Positions 37,512 to 45,678 of a DNA stretch of 64,000 nt are shown here, piece after piece. How positions within the stretch are numbered: position 1 is the stretch's first letter; each line of letters starts with the position of its first letter. Made by a program: the position numbers and the translations under genes. The notes below the pieces were generated by a model that was given only the letters and a program-made list of their open reading frames with translations, had not been told where the DNA came from and did no database searches. Source of the DNA: Trichodesmium sp050015995 (GTDB taxonomy: Bacteria > Cyanobacteriota > Cyanobacteriia > Cyanobacteriales > Microcoleaceae); NCBI RefSeq assembly GCF_050015995.1, contig NZ_JBNHEP010000170.1:9973-73972 (forward strand), given 5' to 3'.

Positions 37512-39032
37512 ATGTATACTACATCCGAAAATACAACCACAGTAATAGTAGCTTTGATTGCTCTGGGAATTCTGGGCTGGGGATACTACAGAGCTAGACC
37601 TTATGGTAAAACAGGCATTTTAGCCTGGTTACAATCAGTAGTTTTAATGGCACCTTGGCTACTATTTTTTGCTCTATTTGCTGCGGGAATTTATATCAAC
37701 TTAGTATTGATTCTATTTCTGCTAATAGCTTGTACAGGATTGTACATTTATTTGGGAAGGCAATTACGAATAATAGCAGCTCAAGAAGCAGAAAATAAAC
37801 CCGAGATTCAATCCATTAGTAACTCCTCAAAACCTGCTTTCAGCGAAGAGAAAACTCAACTACCAAATCTAGAGAAAATAGAAAACGAGGCAGATAAAAA
37901 AGAAGAAACTCTAGAATTTATTCCTATTCCAACTGAAGACTTGCAAAAAGTTAAAGACATTTTTGGTATCGATACCTTTTTTGCAACAGAAACTATTCCT
38001 TATCAAGAGGGAGCTATTTTCAAGGGAAATTTACGGGGAGATACAGAAAAAGTTCATACTATATTATCAGCAAAATTGGCAGAAAAACTGAGCGATCGCT
38101 ACCGACTATTTTTATTGGAAAGTCCAGAAGCTAAACCAGTAGTTATCATTTTACCAAGCAAAAATGACCCATTACCTGCCACTACATCCCAAAAAATTCT
38201 GGCAGTTATTCTATTACTTGCGACTATTGCCACCAGTTTTGAAGCGGGTGGGTTGTTGTTAGGGTTCGACTTTTTCAACCAACCCATGAGATATCAAGAA
38301 GCATTACCCGTTGTCATTGGTCTGTGGATAGTTTTGGGCGGTCACGAAATAGCTCACCAAGTCTTGGCAAAACGTCACAATGTTCGCTTTAGTTGGCCGT
38401 TCTTTCTCCCCGCTTGGCAAATTGGTAGTTTTGGTTCTGTTAACCGTTTTGAGTCCACGATCCCTAACCGAAGAGTTCTGTTTGATGTCGCTTTTGCTGG
38501 ACCTGCTGCGGGAGGAATAATTTCTTTGGCAATGTTATTAGGAGGTTTGTTACTTTCCCACGAAGGTAGTATGTTTCAGATGCCATCAGAATTTTTCAAA
38601 GCTTCTGTTTTGGTGGGAAGTTTGGCGCGAGCGATTTTAGGTCCGGCAGTACATCAAAATATAGTAGATGTTCACCCACTGGCAATTATGGGTTGGTTGG
38701 GTTTACTTATTACAGCAATTAATCTGATGCCAGCGGGTCAGTTGGATGGTGGTAGAATTATTCAAGCAGTTTATGGTCGGAAAGTTGCAGGTAGAGCAAC
38801 ATTTTTCACTTTTATAGTCTTGGCGATCGCTTCTTTGGTTAATCCTTTGGCGTTGTATTGGGCGATTATTATTTTGGTATTACAGCGAAATTTAGAACGC
38901 CCTTGTTTAAATGAATTAACTGAACCAGATGATGCGCGAGCTGCTTTGTGTTTGTTAGCTTTGTTTTTGGCGATCGCTACTTTGTTCCCTCTAACTCCAG
39001 CTTTAGCTGGTAGGTTGGGTATTGGCGGTTAA
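37512..39032 (+). CDS. Site-2 protease family (M50), EGY1-like
   Basis: A 506-residue membrane metalloprotease. An N-terminal pair of hydrophobic helices, a soluble region with the EGY-type motif FKGNLRGD (near residue 175), then a bundle of helices carrying the zinc site GGHEIAHQV (HExxH, about 278-282) and NLMPAGQLDGGRII (the distal Asp, about 411). This is the architecture of plant EGY proteases and their cyanobacterial orthologues, which cleave membrane substrates inside the bilayer. The substrate is unknown. Several more helices follow the LDGG motif. The start at ATG 37512 precedes the first helix. A MITE begins about 55 bp after the stop. Confidence 0.88.
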   Translation: MYTTSENTTTVIVALIALGILGWGYYRARPYGKTGILAWLQSVVLMAPWLLFFALFAAGIYINLVLILFLLIACTGLYIYLGRQLRIIAAQEAENKPEIQSISNSSKPAFSEEKTQLPNLEKIENEADKKEETLEFIPIPTEDLQKVKDIFGIDTFFATETIPYQEGAIFKGNLRGDTEKVHTILSAKLAEKLSDRYRLFLLESPEAKPVVIILPSKNDPLPATTSQKILAVILLLATIATSFEAGGLLLGFDFFNQPMRYQEALPVVIGLWIVLGGHEIAHQVLAKRHNVRFSWPFFLPAWQIGSFGSVNRFESTIPNRRVLFDVAFAGPAAGGIISLAMLLGGLLLSHEGSMFQMPSEFFKASVLVGSLARAILGPAVHQNIVDVHPLAIMGWLGLLITAINLMPAGQLDGGRIIQAVYGRKVAGRATFFTFIVLAIASLVNPLALYWAIIILVLQRNLERPCLNELTEPDDARAALCLLALFLAIATLFPLTPALAGRLGIGG

Positions 39033-39085
39033 GTCTTTACTGAATTAGAGTATGATTTTTCTGTAGGAAGACCGTTAAAAATTGA

Positions 39086-39211
39086 GGCGTTGCTGAATAA
39101 AAGTATGATTTTACAGGAGTCAGGAGTCAGGAAGCGCGGCAGTTAGAGGGGAAATAGGTCTGCTTTAGATATTATAAATTTAGGAATTTCATACAGTGTT
39201 TCAGCAACGCC
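39086..39211. repeat. MITE, GGCGTTGCTGA family, copy 2, 8-bp duplication
   Basis: GGCGTTGCTGAAT at the left and TTTCAGCAACGCC at the right bound 126 bp; AAAATTGA stands exactly on both sides (39078-39085, 39212-39219). The core starts with CAGGAGT heptamers as in copy 3 at 58064-58366. Confidence 0.85.
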
Positions 39212-39340
39212 AAAATTGAAAAATAAGAATGGTTCAATCTCTAGAATACCGTTATCATCAAATTCATAAAAACGGAATCAAACAAACTAGCAGTTTTTTG
39301 GAGAAAAAACCTGAATGAAGTCATAATGGGAAGATAAATT

Positions 39341-39727
39341 ATGAGTAACATTGATGTCATTAAGCGCCTTTATCAAGCATTTTCCGAAGGTGATATTGAT
39401 TCAGTATCTGCATTGCTAGATCCCTCTATAGAGTGGATTGAATCAGATGGAATTCCTTATGGTGGTGTTTTTAAAGGATACGAAGCAGTTTTAAATGGAG
39501 TCTTTGCCAAAATTGGGGCAGAGTGGGATAACTTTACAGCTCATGTAGATGAGTTTATTGATGCAGGTGATATTGTAGTCACCCTTGGAACTGACAGTGC
39601 TACCTATAAAGCAACTGGTAAGAAGATGATAGCACCGACGGCTTCCATCTGGACATTGAAAAATGGCAAAGTAGTAAAGTTTAGACAATATATTGATACT
39701 TTGGCAGTCGTCAATGCTATCGAGTAA
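39341..39727 (+). CDS. SnoaL-like / NTF2-fold protein
   Basis: A 128-residue protein of the SnoaL/ketosteroid-isomerase-related NTF2 fold: VIKRLYQAFSEGDIDSVSALL opens with the typical helical hairpin, WIESDGIPYGGVFKGYEAV follows, and the sheet ends with VVTLGTDSATYKATGKK and VVKFRQYIDTLAV. Members with this ORF pattern are often called nuclear transport factor 2 family proteins; the ligand or reaction is not predictable. A start at ATG 39341 is preceded by an A-rich leader (GAAGATAAATT) with weak SD character. It stands alone in its orientation with spacers on both sides. Confidence 0.75.
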   Translation: MSNIDVIKRLYQAFSEGDIDSVSALLDPSIEWIESDGIPYGGVFKGYEAVLNGVFAKIGAEWDNFTAHVDEFIDAGDIVVTLGTDSATYKATGKKMIAPTASIWTLKNGKVVKFRQYIDTLAVVNAIE

Positions 39728-39819
39728 TTATAGAACCTATTTGATATTTTTGCAAACGTATGTACTTTTGGGATAGGAGTCAGGAGGGAAGAGGAGGAAG
39801 TTTTTTGTTTCGCTCCGCG

Positions 39820-39839
39820 TTTCATGTCGCGCAGGGAAA
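39820..39839. repeat. Small hairpin repeat, inverted orientation
   Basis: TTTCATGTCGCGCAGGGAAA, the reverse of the TTTC...CGACATGAAA pattern, next to another TTTCGCTCCGCG. Confidence 0.5.
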
Positions 39840-40129
39840 CGGACTTCTATCGCTAATTATCCGCACATAATATTATTGCTATTTTTATCCTTCCCCCACT
39901 CTCCCCTATGCCACCCAATCAGATGTAGCAAAATTTTTGAGATTTGGTATAATATAATGTTAGTTGGTATCGTTTCTGTAAAAACTCAATAAACATTTAC
40001 CCTAGGTTTAAAGTTTTTTCTTCTTTAAATTATAACTTCTGACTTCTGATTTACCTCTACTATGCAATACTAATGCTACCGGAGTTGATATAATATCATG
40101 TTCAGGTTGAATAGTTATAATTAAAGCTT

Positions 40130-40177
40130 GTAGTAGGGCTTTAGCCCTATCTATATATCGGGCTAAAGCCCTACTAC
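40130..40177. repeat. 48-bp palindrome GTAGTAGGGCTTTAGCCC, copy 3
   Basis: Same arms as 30921-30968 with a slightly different loop (TATCTATATATC). Located 75 bp upstream of the Uma2 gene. Confidence 0.8.
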
Positions 40178-40252
40178 AAACAAAAATTTTTTTTATCACT
40201 AATTATCCAGACATAATATAAGTTCTGATTTAGCTAAATAATAAAAATAACT

Positions 40253-40807
40253 ATGATTGTAGAGACACAACTAAATTTAGAACAGTTTTTAGCTCTTCCA
40301 GAAGGGGATATTACTTATGAATTAATTGAAGGAAAAGTACAATCTAAAATGTCTCCAAAAAGATTTCATTATCGCTTAAAAGGTACTCTTTATCTACTTC
40401 TTACTAACTGGAGTAAATCAAAAGGAGAAGTAGAAATAGAATGGGGAGTTACTCTACAAATAAATGGAAAAGATTGGGTTTCTTTACCCGATTTGTTATA
40501 TATTTCTTATGAGAAATTACCCGTAGAAAGATTTGAAGATGAACTGTGTCCGTTTCCTCCTGAATTAACTATTGAAATTATATCTCCTGGTCAATCTTTT
40601 GGGGATTTAAGTGAAAAAGCAACAGATTATTTGAATGCAGGAGTTTTAAGAGTTTGGATTGTTGATTCACAAGCAAAAAGCATTACTATTTTTTATCCTG
40701 ATGCTCCGCCACAAACTAAACGAGGGCAAGAAAGTTTAAAAGATGAAGTTTTGCCAGAATTAGAAATAACTGTTGAACAAGTTTTTCAGCAAGCAGGGTT
40801 AATTTAA
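40253..40807 (+). CDS. Uma2 family protein (DUF820, PD-(D/E)xK-like nuclease fold)
   Basis: A 184-residue Uma2 protein, a family greatly expanded in filamentous cyanobacteria. Typical parts: LEQFLALPEGDITYELIEGKV at the N-terminus, WVSLPDLLYIS with the Asp after a Pro-rich turn, LTIEIISPGQSFGDLSEKATDYLNAGV (Glu plus the SP motif), and VWIVDSQAKSITIFYPD. The D...ExK-like layout is that of restriction-endonuclease folds, but no biological substrate is established for most members. ATG 40253 is preceded by a spacer with no clear SD. It is not paired with another defence gene, though a dead toxin-antitoxin pair lies 350 bp downstream. Confidence 0.82.
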   Translation: MIVETQLNLEQFLALPEGDITYELIEGKVQSKMSPKRFHYRLKGTLYLLLTNWSKSKGEVEIEWGVTLQINGKDWVSLPDLLYISYEKLPVERFEDELCPFPPELTIEIISPGQSFGDLSEKATDYLNAGVLRVWIVDSQAKSITIFYPDAPPQTKRGQESLKDEVLPELEITVEQVFQQAGLI

Positions 40808-40934
40808 ATTCAAAAGGCAAAAGTTAAAAGGCAAAAGTAATAGGGAAATCCAATTATTATAAAGTATGTTTCATCTTTAAAAATGTCATTTACCCAGTGC
40901 GAGCTAGAAGCTCGCCAATATTCTTCCAACTTTT

Positions 40935-40970
40935 CCCTGTTCCCTATACCCTATACCCTATTCCCTGTTA
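40935..40970. repeat. Heptad STRR, CCCTATA/TTCCCTR type
   Basis: Consecutive heptamers TCCCTGT, TCCCTAT, ACCCTAT, ACCCTAT, TCCCTGT between the Uma2 gene and the MITE near 41003. Confidence 0.65.
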
Positions 40971-41002
40971 TAACTGATAACTGAAATGACACTTACTGTT
41001 GA

Positions 41003-41110
41003 TTTACAGCGCTTTTCAAATTGATGAACTAGATCGTCACAACCAAAACCCACTAGGGACGTTCCATGGAACGTCCCTACTTTGGTCTACCGAAATGAAA
41101 ACCGCTGTAA
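41003..41110. repeat. Inverted-repeat element, TTTACAGCGSTTTTCA ends
   Basis: GATTTACAGCGCTTTTCAAATT at the left and GAAATGAAAACCGCTGTAAAA at the right are imperfect inverted repeats; the centre is the palindrome GGGACGTTCCATGGAACGTCCC. A partial relative lies at 12226-12285. Confidence 0.55.
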
Positions 41111-41160
41111 AAGGTATTGCTACTGCTTTATCAATTTTTGTCTAACCCGAACAAAAGGAA

Positions 41161-41325
41161 AAGTTTTTATTTGTCTTAGGAGCTTTGATAACCAGATTAA
41201 TTAGTTTGAGAAAAATTCCTGAAATTATGGAAATTGATTCTGAATAATTGTTGCAAATATTGGATTTATTAGGCATTGAGTTTTCCTATCTTTCTTCAGA
41301 GGATATAGAGCAGGAACAAAGGTAG
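41161..41325 (+). pseudogene. Remnant of UPF0175-like antitoxin
   Basis: In one frame 41161-41325 gives FVLGALITRLISLRKIPEIMEIDSE, a TAA, then LLQILDLLGIEFSYLSSEDIEQ. The pattern LISLxKxxEIMxxxxxxxLxxLxxxGIxFxYxxEDIE matches the C-terminal half of UPF0175 antitoxins. The N-terminal half is missing and one stop interrupts. It sits 7 bp before a DUF3368-like toxin remnant, the usual gene order of this pair. Confidence 0.45.
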
Positions 41326-41332
41326 TAAAATC

Positions 41333-41482
41333 TTGAAAATTTTAATTGATTCGTCTCCTATCATCTTTTTAATTGAGGAAAAAATAGAAATAGGTAATAA
41401 AGATAAATTTTATCAAAATCTAGTCAAAATCAAATTTAGAATTTCCCGTTCTATTTTTGATGCTCTATTTCGTGATATTTAG
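41333..41482 (+). pseudogene. Remnant of DUF3368 PIN-like toxin
   Basis: A 49-codon frame from TTG 41333 joins the N-terminal strand of a PIN-like domain (KILIDSSPIIFLI, with the first metal-binding Asp) directly to a C-terminal DUF3368-like end (KIKFRISRSIFDALF). The central ~90 residues are absent, so this is an internal deletion of a toxin gene rather than a small protein. Confidence 0.45.
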
Positions 41483-41504
41483 GAGTTGAAGAGCGGAAAT
41501 GGCA

Positions 41505-42707
41505 CTAAATTTCAACACCTCTAGCTTCTTCAACTTGAACAGTATCGGGTGTTAAATGTCGCCATCTAAACCTTTGGGAAAATTGATTTGACTTCCCTTC
41601 CACAACATCTGCTGCAATTTCCCCTAATAAAGGTGCCATTTTAAATCCATGACCGCTACCACCACTACTAACAGAAAGACCTTGAATTTCTGGATGGTTA
41701 TCTATCCAGAAGTGTCCGTCAAGGGTATCAGTATATAAACATCTGCGAGTATATACCAAAGGTGCATCTACCAGATCGGGGAAAGTCATCTTTAGAAAAG
41801 ACCGCATCTTCTCCACCTCATTATCCTTAATTTGGCGATCGCTATTTTCAGGGTGAATAGGTACACCAGTAGAATGTTTGGCTATCTTGACAACACCATA
41901 TTTAGGTAAAAACGGAAAACCATACCAACCAGAATTAGAAATATCGGCAGCAAAAACACTCAAATAAGGTGATGAAAAATATTTGGGGTTTTGAGGTTTT
42001 AACCAAAAGACAGGATGACCAGTCACTTTCATGTAAGGTTGTAGCTCTGGCAAAAGATAGGGAGTATTAGCACCTGCTGCTACCAACGCATGACCGCATT
42101 GAAAAGTATTTCCTTCTCTAGTTTTGACTCCTTGTAGCTTTCCGTTTTCAACGATAAAACTTTCTGCGGTTTGCCATTGATAAATTTCTACACCCAAAGA
42201 GCAAGCATACTCAGTCAGTTTTTCCACTACTAAGGAAGATTCTACATAACCTGCTTTGGGATTAAAATTGGCATCTATGTAAACTGAGGTATTCACCACC
42301 GGAAAACGTTCTTTGATACTTTCAGCATTCATTCTATCTGGCGAATAACCACTTTCGATAAGATTTTGATAACTTGATTTTTCAAAGCTGTGGCGATCGC
42401 TTTCAATCTTATCTTTGCAAAGCATTAAAAAACCTACTTCGTGATACAACTTTTCCCCGAAAAGCTCATTCCACTCTTTCCATCGGTCAATACATATTTC
42501 TGCCATGTGGAAATATTCTCGATCCGTGCCATATTCCATACGCACAACTTTAGTAATATCAGTAGAAGCTGCCAGATGATGGGGAATAGTATCTGGGTTG
42601 ATAACTGCCACCTTATATTTTCTTTTTCCTAATTCCACGGCAGCAGTAATACCAAATATGCCACTACCTACAATTAGAAAGTCATATTTTGTATTGGGAT
42701 TTTTCAT
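41505..42707 (-). CDS. FAD-dependent amine oxidase of the DAO / sarcosine oxidase type
   Basis: A 400-residue flavoprotein of the DAO superfamily. The N-terminal ADP-binding motif is FLIVGSGIFGITAAVELGKR (GxGxxG), then ASTDITKVVRMEYGTD at the place where monomeric sarcosine oxidase and N-methyltryptophan oxidase bind flavin, VAAGANTPYLL in the middle, and a C-terminal SSGGSGHGFKMAPLLGEIAAD motif that closes the FAD site and carries the position of the covalent-flavin Cys region. RRCLYTDTLDGHFWID is typical of the substrate face. Substrate likely an N-methyl or secondary amino acid; unproven. The ATG at 42707 sits exactly at the end of a MITE whose terminal GGAG serves as the apparent ribosome binding site. 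Confidence 0.8.
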   Translation of the reverse strand: MKNPNTKYDFLIVGSGIFGITAAVELGKRKYKVAVINPDTIPHHLAASTDITKVVRMEYGTDREYFHMAEICIDRWKEWNELFGEKLYHEVGFLMLCKDKIESDRHSFEKSSYQNLIESGYSPDRMNAESIKERFPVVNTSVYIDANFNPKAGYVESSLVVEKLTEYACSLGVEIYQWQTAESFIVENGKLQGVKTREGNTFQCGHALVAAGANTPYLLPELQPYMKVTGHPVFWLKPQNPKYFSSPYLSVFAADISNSGWYGFPFLPKYGVVKIAKHSTGVPIHPENSDRQIKDNEVEKMRSFLKMTFPDLVDAPLVYTRRCLYTDTLDGHFWIDNHPEIQGLSVSSGGSGHGFKMAPLLGEIAADVVEGKSNQFSQRFRWRHLTPDTVQVEEARGVEI

Positions 42708-42708
42708 T

Positions 42709-42800
42709 AGACATCTCCAATAATAAAAAATAAAATCAATTATCCCAAAGAAATCATCAATTATTTCCCCCCTACTCCCTACTCCCTCTTTTATTGTACA
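42709..42800. repeat. MITE, AGACATCTCC family, copy 4, at a start codon
   Basis: AGACATCTCC at 42709-42718 abuts the start of the leftward oxidase gene; the other end is degenerate (TTTTATTGTACA). ATT flanks both sides (42706-42708, 42801-42803). On the gene strand the end reads GGAGATGTCTA then ATG, which places a GGAG 7 bases before the start codon. The core contains CCCTACT heptamers. Confidence 0.65.
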
Positions 42801-42887
42801 ATTTTCCTCTACTTCTTATTCAATCAAATTAACTTAAAAATTTCTCCCTCTACTCAACATTTTTTATCTCAATTTTTGATAATTATT

Positions 42888-43505
42888 CTACTTCATAGTT
42901 AAATTCTACTTTGCTCTGCTTAATTACCTCCTCTAATATATGGCTTAAATATCCTATTTCTACACTATGGTAAAAACCTTCTATAATAGTTGGTAAATTA
43001 ATTATTTCTTCTATACAATTCATGTACTTATCGACTATTAGATTCACAGAGTATTGCTTTTCTGCGTTTTTTCTAATTTTTTCCAGTAATTTATCTCTAC
43101 TTTCAGTAGATTTAATGAAATATAGGATATTTTTCTATTTTATCAATATCTAAAAAAACTTTTTAAAATCCCTTGTTTCTGTAACCTGAAAAAATCTACC
43201 TAATGGTTTCATTACAAAATCTATGCCTCCGTCATTGGCATTAGTTCGCCCTGTTTTGTACAATTTTAAATTTTCTTGTTGTATATCTTCTAGGTCAAAG
43301 CCAAAAAATACAGTCTGTTCATGTTAATAATATTTCAAAATGCTATAGCTAACAATCTCAAACAATCTTGCATCTATTTCAGTAAAAGTGTAACAATAAA
43401 ACCAACAGCTTCATTTCGATTTGCTTCTGTTAATTGACTGATTTGCTGGCAAGACTTAATGAAGTCTTCAAAAGCAACTCACTTGATTACTTGGTTGAAT
43501 AAAAA
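42888..43505 (-). pseudogene. Degenerate C-terminal copy of the restriction endonuclease
   Basis: Long nucleotide identity to 44575-45210, the 3' half of the intact endonuclease gene, including the last codons (YEV stop) and a few bases beyond. Several small indels break the frame, for example near 43108-43150 and 43325, and the 5' half is missing. It lies on the other side of the ABC ATPase gene from the intact copy, in the same orientation. Confidence 0.85.
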
Positions 43506-43686
43506 ATCATGTATATAGACAAAGTAAGGATAATTTTAGTTATTTATATTTAAAATATCAGACTTTTTGATTCTACGCAATCTCTACATAAGCTAAAATG
43601 ACGTGAGTAAATGAATCAAACCTATTCCTCGTATACTTTACCAAGTGGTATAGAAAAATATTTTCTCAACACCAGATTTTAGAAAT

Positions 43687-44466
43687 CTACAATATCTGTG
43701 ACAAAAACTTCCGGGTACGCTCTTCTTTCGGGTTTTGGAAAAATTCCTCTGGGGTTGCCTCCTCTACTAACAACCCATCCGCCATCAACACAATTCTATC
43801 TGCTACCTCCCTGGCAAACCCTACCTCGTGAGTCACCACTACCATCGTCATTCCCGAATCTTCTGCTAAACTGCGCATAACATCCAAAACTTCTCGCACC
43901 ATCTCCGGGTCTAATGCTGAAGTCGGTTCGTCAAATAACATAATTTTTGGCTGCATCGCTAAAGCACGAGCGATCGCCACCCTTTGTTGCTGACCCCCCG
44001 AAAGTTGACCGGGGAATTTTTTCGCCTGTTCCAAAATACCCACTCTTTCCAAAAGTTGCATTGCCACTTCCTCCGCCTTAACTTTTGGCCATCGGCGCAC
44101 CCAGATAGGGGCTAAGGTAACATTTTGCAAAACTGTGAGGTGAGGGAACAAATTAAACTGCTGAAATACCATTCCCACTTCTCGTCGAATAGCCTCAATA
44201 TTTTTCAAATCGTGGGATAAATTAATACCATCAACAATAATAGTACCTTTCTGAAATTCCTCTAGAGCATTAAAAGTACGGATAAAAGTCGATTTACCAG
44301 AGCCACTTGGCCCCATAATTACTACCACTTCCCCACGTTTTACTGTAAGACTTACTCCACGGAGAACATGAAAATTATTGCTGTACCATTTCTGGACATC
44401 TGTGGCAATAATTCCTATATTGGCATCTATTTTTGCTTCAGTTTTGTTTGTTTCTGCTTGTTTCAT
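43687..44466 (-). CDS. aapP: Amino-acid ABC transporter ATPase, AapP/GlnQ type
   Basis: A 259-residue ABC ATPase: Walker A GPSGSGKSTFIR, Q-loop VFQQFNLFPHLT, signature LSGGQQQRVAIARAL, Walker B IMLFDEPTSALDPE and H-loop VVTHE. The sequence is of the polar amino-acid uptake (PAAT) class that powers AapQ/AapM permeases (BgtA in cyanobacterial nomenclature). In the usual operon this gene follows the second permease directly; here a methyltransferase and an endonuclease gene (44575-46521) lie between, and a broken endonuclease copy lies just downstream. Start ATG 44466 gives an N-terminal extension of ~20 polar residues. The ATPase gene itself is intact. Confidence 0.9.
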   Translation of the reverse strand: MKQAETNKTEAKIDANIGIIATDVQKWYSNNFHVLRGVSLTVKRGEVVVIMGPSGSGKSTFIRTFNALEEFQKGTIIVDGINLSHDLKNIEAIRREVGMVFQQFNLFPHLTVLQNVTLAPIWVRRWPKVKAEEVAMQLLERVGILEQAKKFPGQLSGGQQQRVAIARALAMQPKIMLFDEPTSALDPEMVREVLDVMRSLAEDSGMTMVVVTHEVGFAREVADRIVLMADGLLVEEATPEEFFQNPKEERTRKFLSQIL

Positions 44467-44574
44467 TTTATTCTTTAGGGAATAGCTATTAGTATTAAAT
44501 CAAATAAGGTTATCATATTTTGTCGCCATCCTAAATGGGATTAAATCATTTTTTATGTTAACTTTTAGTAATTA

Positions 44575-45678
44575 TTATACTTCATAGTTAAATTCTATCT
44601 TGCTCTGCTTAATTACTTCCTGTAATATACTACTTAAATATCCTATTTCTACACTCTGGTAAAAACGTTCTATAATGGTTGGCAAATTTATGATTTCTTC
44701 TATGCAATTCATATATTTATCGACTATTAGATTCACAGAGTATTGCTTTTGTGCATTTTTTCTAATTTTTTCCAGTAATTTATCCGTATTTTCAGTAGAT
44801 TTTATGACGAAAGTTATAGGATATTTTTCTATTTTATCAATATCTAAAAAAAACTTTTTAAAGTCCGTTGTTTCTGTAACCTGAAAAAATCTACCTAATG
44901 GTTTCATTACAAAATCTATCCCCCCGTCATTGGCATTAGTTCGCCCTGTTTTGTATAATTTTAAATTTTCTTGTTGTATATCCTCTAAATCAAAACCAAA
45001 AAATACAGTCTGTTCGTGGTAATAATATTTCAAAATACTATAGCTAACAATTTCAAACAATCTTGCATCTACATTTGGCTGTAAAAGTGTAACAATAAAA
45101 TCAACAGCTTCATTTTGATTTACTTCTGTTAATTGACTTATTTGCTGGCAAGATTTAATGAACTCTTCAAAAGCATTTGTTTTGGTCGAAATATACAGCT
45201 TGATTATTTGAATAATGATTTTAGCCAGATTATAAGTTTGTTCTTCAATTATACAAACGAGTAAATTTTCATTGAACCAATATCTATTGTTTGAAGGTTC
45301 TCTAATAACCGGAACATAATCACAAGTCGGGAAATATTTTTTAAACTCTTGGTTTAGTCTGTGGTTCAAAGCATGGTTTTGTAATTTTTGACCAAAAGGT
45401 AACTCCCTTTGTCTGCGTAAAAGTTCAGAATATTTGCTACCTTCATAGGAAATATATCTACCACTTTCATCAAACCCATTTTTCACATAATCTTCAACTA
45501 AAACATAAATAGCATATAAATTACCAAAAGAATTTCTGGCTTTCGAGCCTCGATTAGCAGCCCTAGTTTTCAGATTAATATATTGTAAAATAGGAGAAAT
45601 TGAGTATATTAATTCTGATTTATTTCCATAAATATCTCTCAGAACATTTTTGATTACTTTTGTAAATTCATGTTCCAT
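44575..45678 (-). CDS. Putative type II restriction endonuclease
   Basis: A 367-residue protein with no close family recognised by eye. It starts at the very next base after the methyltransferase stop (TAG then ATG), which implies translational coupling and argues that it is the cognate restriction enzyme. A candidate PD-(D/E)xK-type core is NDGGIDFVMKP followed by GRFFQVTE near residues 255-275, where the Asp and Glu could bind metal; the usual Lys is not obvious. The N-terminal half is rich in Arg/Lys/Asn and mostly helical. A degenerate copy of its 3' half lies at 42888-43505. Recognition sequence unknown. Confidence 0.65.
   Translation of the reverse strand: MEHEFTKVIKNVLRDIYGNKSELIYSISPILQYINLKTRAANRGSKARNSFGNLYAIYVLVEDYVKNGFDESGRYISYEGSKYSELLRRQRELPFGQKLQNHALNHRLNQEFKKYFPTCDYVPVIREPSNNRYWFNENLLVCIIEEQTYNLAKIIIQIIKLYISTKTNAFEEFIKSCQQISQLTEVNQNEAVDFIVTLLQPNVDARLFEIVSYSILKYYYHEQTVFFGFDLEDIQQENLKLYKTGRTNANDGGIDFVMKPLGRFFQVTETTDFKKFFLDIDKIEKYPITFVIKSTENTDKLLEKIRKNAQKQYSVNLIVDKYMNCIEEIINLPTIIERFYQSVEIGYLSSILQEVIKQSKIEFNYEV

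Larger units (their letters stand above)
39728..40252. other. Spacer with palindromes
   Basis: About 520 bases holding the small hairpin at 39820-39839, the 48-bp palindrome at 40130-40177, and degenerate ends (ATAATATCATGTTCAGG; CCAGACATAATATAAG) of the ATATCATGTCCGG family around 40091-40215. No gene. Confidence 0.5.

Noticed and set aside
42888..43505. Considered as an independent endonuclease gene
   Set aside because: Its frame is broken by indels and its 5' half is missing; identity to 44575-45210 shows it is a degenerate duplicate.
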